Shown: positions 6,275-7,693 of the stretch, piece by piece
Layout: every line of letters begins with the position of its first letter
Position numbering within the stretch: position 1 is the first letter of the stretch
Origin: Acidobacteriota bacterium
Lineage (GTDB): Bacteria; Acidobacteriota; Terriglobia; Bryobacterales; JACQDG01
Assembly: GCA_016201195.1 (NCBI GenBank)
Contig: JACQDI010000365.1
Coordinates: 1 to 7,693, forward strand
Length of the DNA stretch: 7,693 nt
Reading direction: 5' to 3'
The notes under the pieces: generated by a model
Database searches by the model: none
Told to the model about the DNA's origin: nothing
What the model saw: only the letters and a program-made list of their open reading frames with translations
Position numbers and translations under genes: made by a program

Positions 6275-7515
6275 AAAGCCGCTGGTGGATCCTCGTTGCA
6301 GCCCTGGCCGTGCCGCTGGCCGCGCAGACGGCGAAGAACACCTGCGTCGAGTGCCACGCCGCGCTCGACGGCGCGCTGGCCAAGCCGGCCCAGCTCTTTG
6401 ACCGGGATATTCACAAGAAGAACGGCTTCTCCTGCGTGGACTGCCACGGGGGCGATCCCTCCACCGAGGATCCGACAAAGTCCATGAACCGGGCGCGCGG
6501 GTTCGTGGGCAAGATCAGCCGCCGCGACGCGCCCGCGCGCTGCGGCCGCTGCCACAGCGACGCCAACCTGATGCACCGCTTCGAGCCCCAGCAGCGCGTG
6601 GACCAGCTCGCGCAGTACCGGACCAGCGTGCACGGCAAGCGCCTGGCGGCGGGCGATACGCGCGTGGCCAATTGCGTCGATTGCCACAGCGTGCACGACA
6701 TCCGCGCGGTGCGCGACGCCGAGAGCCCCGTGCACCCGCTGCGGCTGCCCGAAACCTGCGCCCGCTGCCACGCCGACGCCGAACACATGAAGGGATACAA
6801 GATCCCCACTGACCAGTTCGAGAAGTACCGCAAGAGCGTGCACTGGGATGCGCTGGCCAAGCGCGGGGACCTCTCCGCGCCGAGCTGCGCCACCTGCCAC
6901 GGCAACCACGGGGCGGCACCCCCGGGCGTGGCCAGCGTCGCCCGCGTTTGTGGGTCTTGCCACGTGGTATTCGAGAACCTGTTCGCCAAGAGCCCCCACA
7001 GGAAGCCGTTCGACAGCATGGGCCTGGCCGGATGCGTGGTGTGCCACAGCAACCACGAGATCGCGCCCCCGACCGTGGCCATGGTCGGGACCGCGCCTTG
7101 CGCGGTGTGCCTGAACTGCCACGGCGAGGGTGACAAGGGCTACCAGGCCGCGGCGCGGATGCGGTCGCGGATCGACGAGCTGGAGGGTTCCTTGAAGCGG
7201 GCGGACTCGATCCTAAGACAAGCCGAGAGCTCGGGCATGGAAGTCTCCCAGCCGCTGCTCGACCTGGGAGCCGGCAACGAAAACCTGGTCAAGGCCAAAG
7301 TCGACCTGCACAGCTTCGATCCGGCGATGGTGGACACGGCAGTGAGCAAAGGCCTCGAAATCGGCCAGGCCGCACAGCGGGCCGGCGAAAAAGCGATGGT
7401 CGAGCGCGACTATCGGCGCAAGGGCCTGGCCCTCTCGCTCGTGACCATCGCCGTCACCATGGCCGGATTGTGGCTGGCGGTACGGGAGATCGACCGGCGC
7501 AGGAATCACACCTGA
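6271..7515 (+). CDS. Nine-heme cytochrome c with C-terminal membrane anchor
   Basis: The 414-residue exported protein has nine CxxCH heme c motifs, at residues 25, 55, 91, 135, 163, 206, 227, 255 and 280. The last is preceded by an extra cysteine (CAVCLNCH, C277). A Sec signal (MKSRWWILVAALAVPLAAQ, 1-19) starts at the ATG overlapping the cytochrome b stop; the in-frame codons upstream to 6166 lie inside cytochrome b and are not used. The heme part contains repeated modules of the form Y-(R/K)-x-S-V-H-x-x-x-L-A ... C-x-x-C-H-x-x-H (about 115-172, 185-238 and, shorter, 240-284), with histidines (H121, H191, H243) placed as possible distal ligands. Residues about 292-380 are helical and heme-free, with a coiled-coil-like start. 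A membrane helix at about 385-405 is followed by the basic tail REIDRRRNHT, so the hemes should sit outside the cytoplasmic membrane. From position in the operon it likely accepts electrons from the Rieske protein or cytochrome b in place of cytochrome c1 (inference). Confidence 0.9.
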   Translation: MKSRWWILVAALAVPLAAQTAKNTCVECHAALDGALAKPAQLFDRDIHKKNGFSCVDCHGGDPSTEDPTKSMNRARGFVGKISRRDAPARCGRCHSDANLMHRFEPQQRVDQLAQYRTSVHGKRLAAGDTRVANCVDCHSVHDIRAVRDAESPVHPLRLPETCARCHADAEHMKGYKIPTDQFEKYRKSVHWDALAKRGDLSAPSCATCHGNHGAAPPGVASVARVCGSCHVVFENLFAKSPHRKPFDSMGLAGCVVCHSNHEIAPPTVAMVGTAPCAVCLNCHGEGDKGYQAAARMRSRIDELEGSLKRADSILRQAESSGMEVSQPLLDLGAGNENLVKAKVDLHSFDPAMVDTAVSKGLEIGQAAQRAGEKAMVERDYRRKGLALSLVTIAVTMAGLWLAVREIDRRRNHT

Positions 7516-7519
7516 CGCG

Positions 7520-7527
7520 AGGAGGTG
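7520..7527 (+). promoter_or_regulatory. Strong ribosome binding site for the last gene
   Basis: AGGAGGTG lies 4 bases before the ATG at 7532 and is the best Shine-Dalgarno match in the window. It sits in the 16-base gap after the nine-heme cytochrome stop, fixing the start and suggesting strong independent initiation within the operon. Confidence 0.85.
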
Positions 7528-7531
7528 CTCA

Positions 7532-7693
7532 ATGATTGCCTGGCTGCTGGCCGGAGCGCTGTTCTCAGGGCCGGTCACGCTGGACAAGATCAGCAGCGCT
7601 GAGATGTGCGGACGCTGTCACCGCGATATCCTGCGGGCTTGGAAGACGTCGGTCCATGCCGAGGCCCTCGAAGACCCGCTGTTTCAGGACGCC
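7532..7693 (+). CDS. Multiheme cytochrome c, N-terminal fragment (continues past window)
   Basis: The first 54 residues are present. A short hydrophobic export segment (MIAWLLAGALFSGPV, 1-15) has no basic residues at its start. It is followed by EMCGRCH (heme c motif C26-H30) and RDILRAWKTSVHAEAL (31-46), ending ALEDPLFQDA at the window edge. The pattern CxxCH-x-x-I/L-x-x-x-W-x-x-S-x-H-A-x-A is common at the start of exported multiheme cytochromes; H42 could be the distal ligand of the first heme. It sits 16 bases after the nine-heme cytochrome with its own strong ribosome site. It is therefore probably part of the same electron-transfer operon, as another carrier or terminal partner. Total heme number and length cannot be known here. 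Confidence 0.85.
   Translation, partial: MIAWLLAGALFSGPVTLDKISSAEMCGRCHRDILRAWKTSVHAEALEDPLFQDA

Noticed and set aside
6235..7122. Long minus-strand open frame opposite the nine-heme cytochrome
   Set aside because: Repetitive Ala/Val/His-rich composition arises from the complement of the CxxCH-rich gene; no domain or ribosome site.

Overview
The window is high-GC bacterial DNA that reads like an accessory-rich chromosome of the Acidobacteriota (Bryobacterales/Solibacter-like). That assignment is an inference. It rests on the mix of gene families: a twin-arginine-exported Gfo/Idh/MocA oxidoreductase, an Oar-like TonB-dependent receptor tail, a seven-bladed YVTN propeller, an alginate-export-type porin, and a Rieske/cytochrome b module followed by multiheme cytochromes c. 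There are no RNA genes, CRISPR arrays or complete insertion sequences.

Left part (1-3152, all minus strand, transcribed leftwards). In transcription order there is a small unidentified protein (2820-3152), then a 627-residue exported protein joining a YVTN beta-propeller to a xylose-isomerase-like TIM barrel (884-2767). Next comes the last ~80 residues of a TonB-dependent receptor with no body or start of its own (639 to about 881). Last is the N-terminal 201 residues of a Tat-exported Gfo/Idh/MocA oxidoreductase that runs off the left edge (1-603). The isomerase domain and the oxidoreductase would fit sugar or polyol conversion outside the cytoplasm, but the substrate cannot be read from sequence.

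Middle (3153-3462). About 310 bp lie between the divergent gene blocks without a convincing gene. The stretch contains small inverted repeats and a sigma-54-like -24/-12 match very close to the porin start.

Right part (3463-7693, all plus strand). An outer-membrane beta-barrel of the alginate-export type is followed 3 bases after its stop by a strong 12-bp-stem hairpin. Then comes a compact gene cluster: Rieske iron-sulfur protein (4757-5197), single-chain cytochrome b with b6-like histidine spacing (5216-6274), a nine-heme membrane-anchored cytochrome c (6271-7515, overlapping cytochrome b by ATGA), and the start of another multiheme cytochrome c (7532 to the right edge). Together they look like a quinol-oxidising Rieske/cytochrome b complex in which multiheme cytochromes c stand where cytochrome c1 or f would be.

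Most interesting points: the multiheme Rieske/b operon, the intermediate character of its cytochrome b (b6-type spacing but no cysteine for heme cn), the propeller-isomerase fusion with an apparent fossil gene boundary, and the orphan receptor tail. None of these by itself shows a wholly undescribed system.
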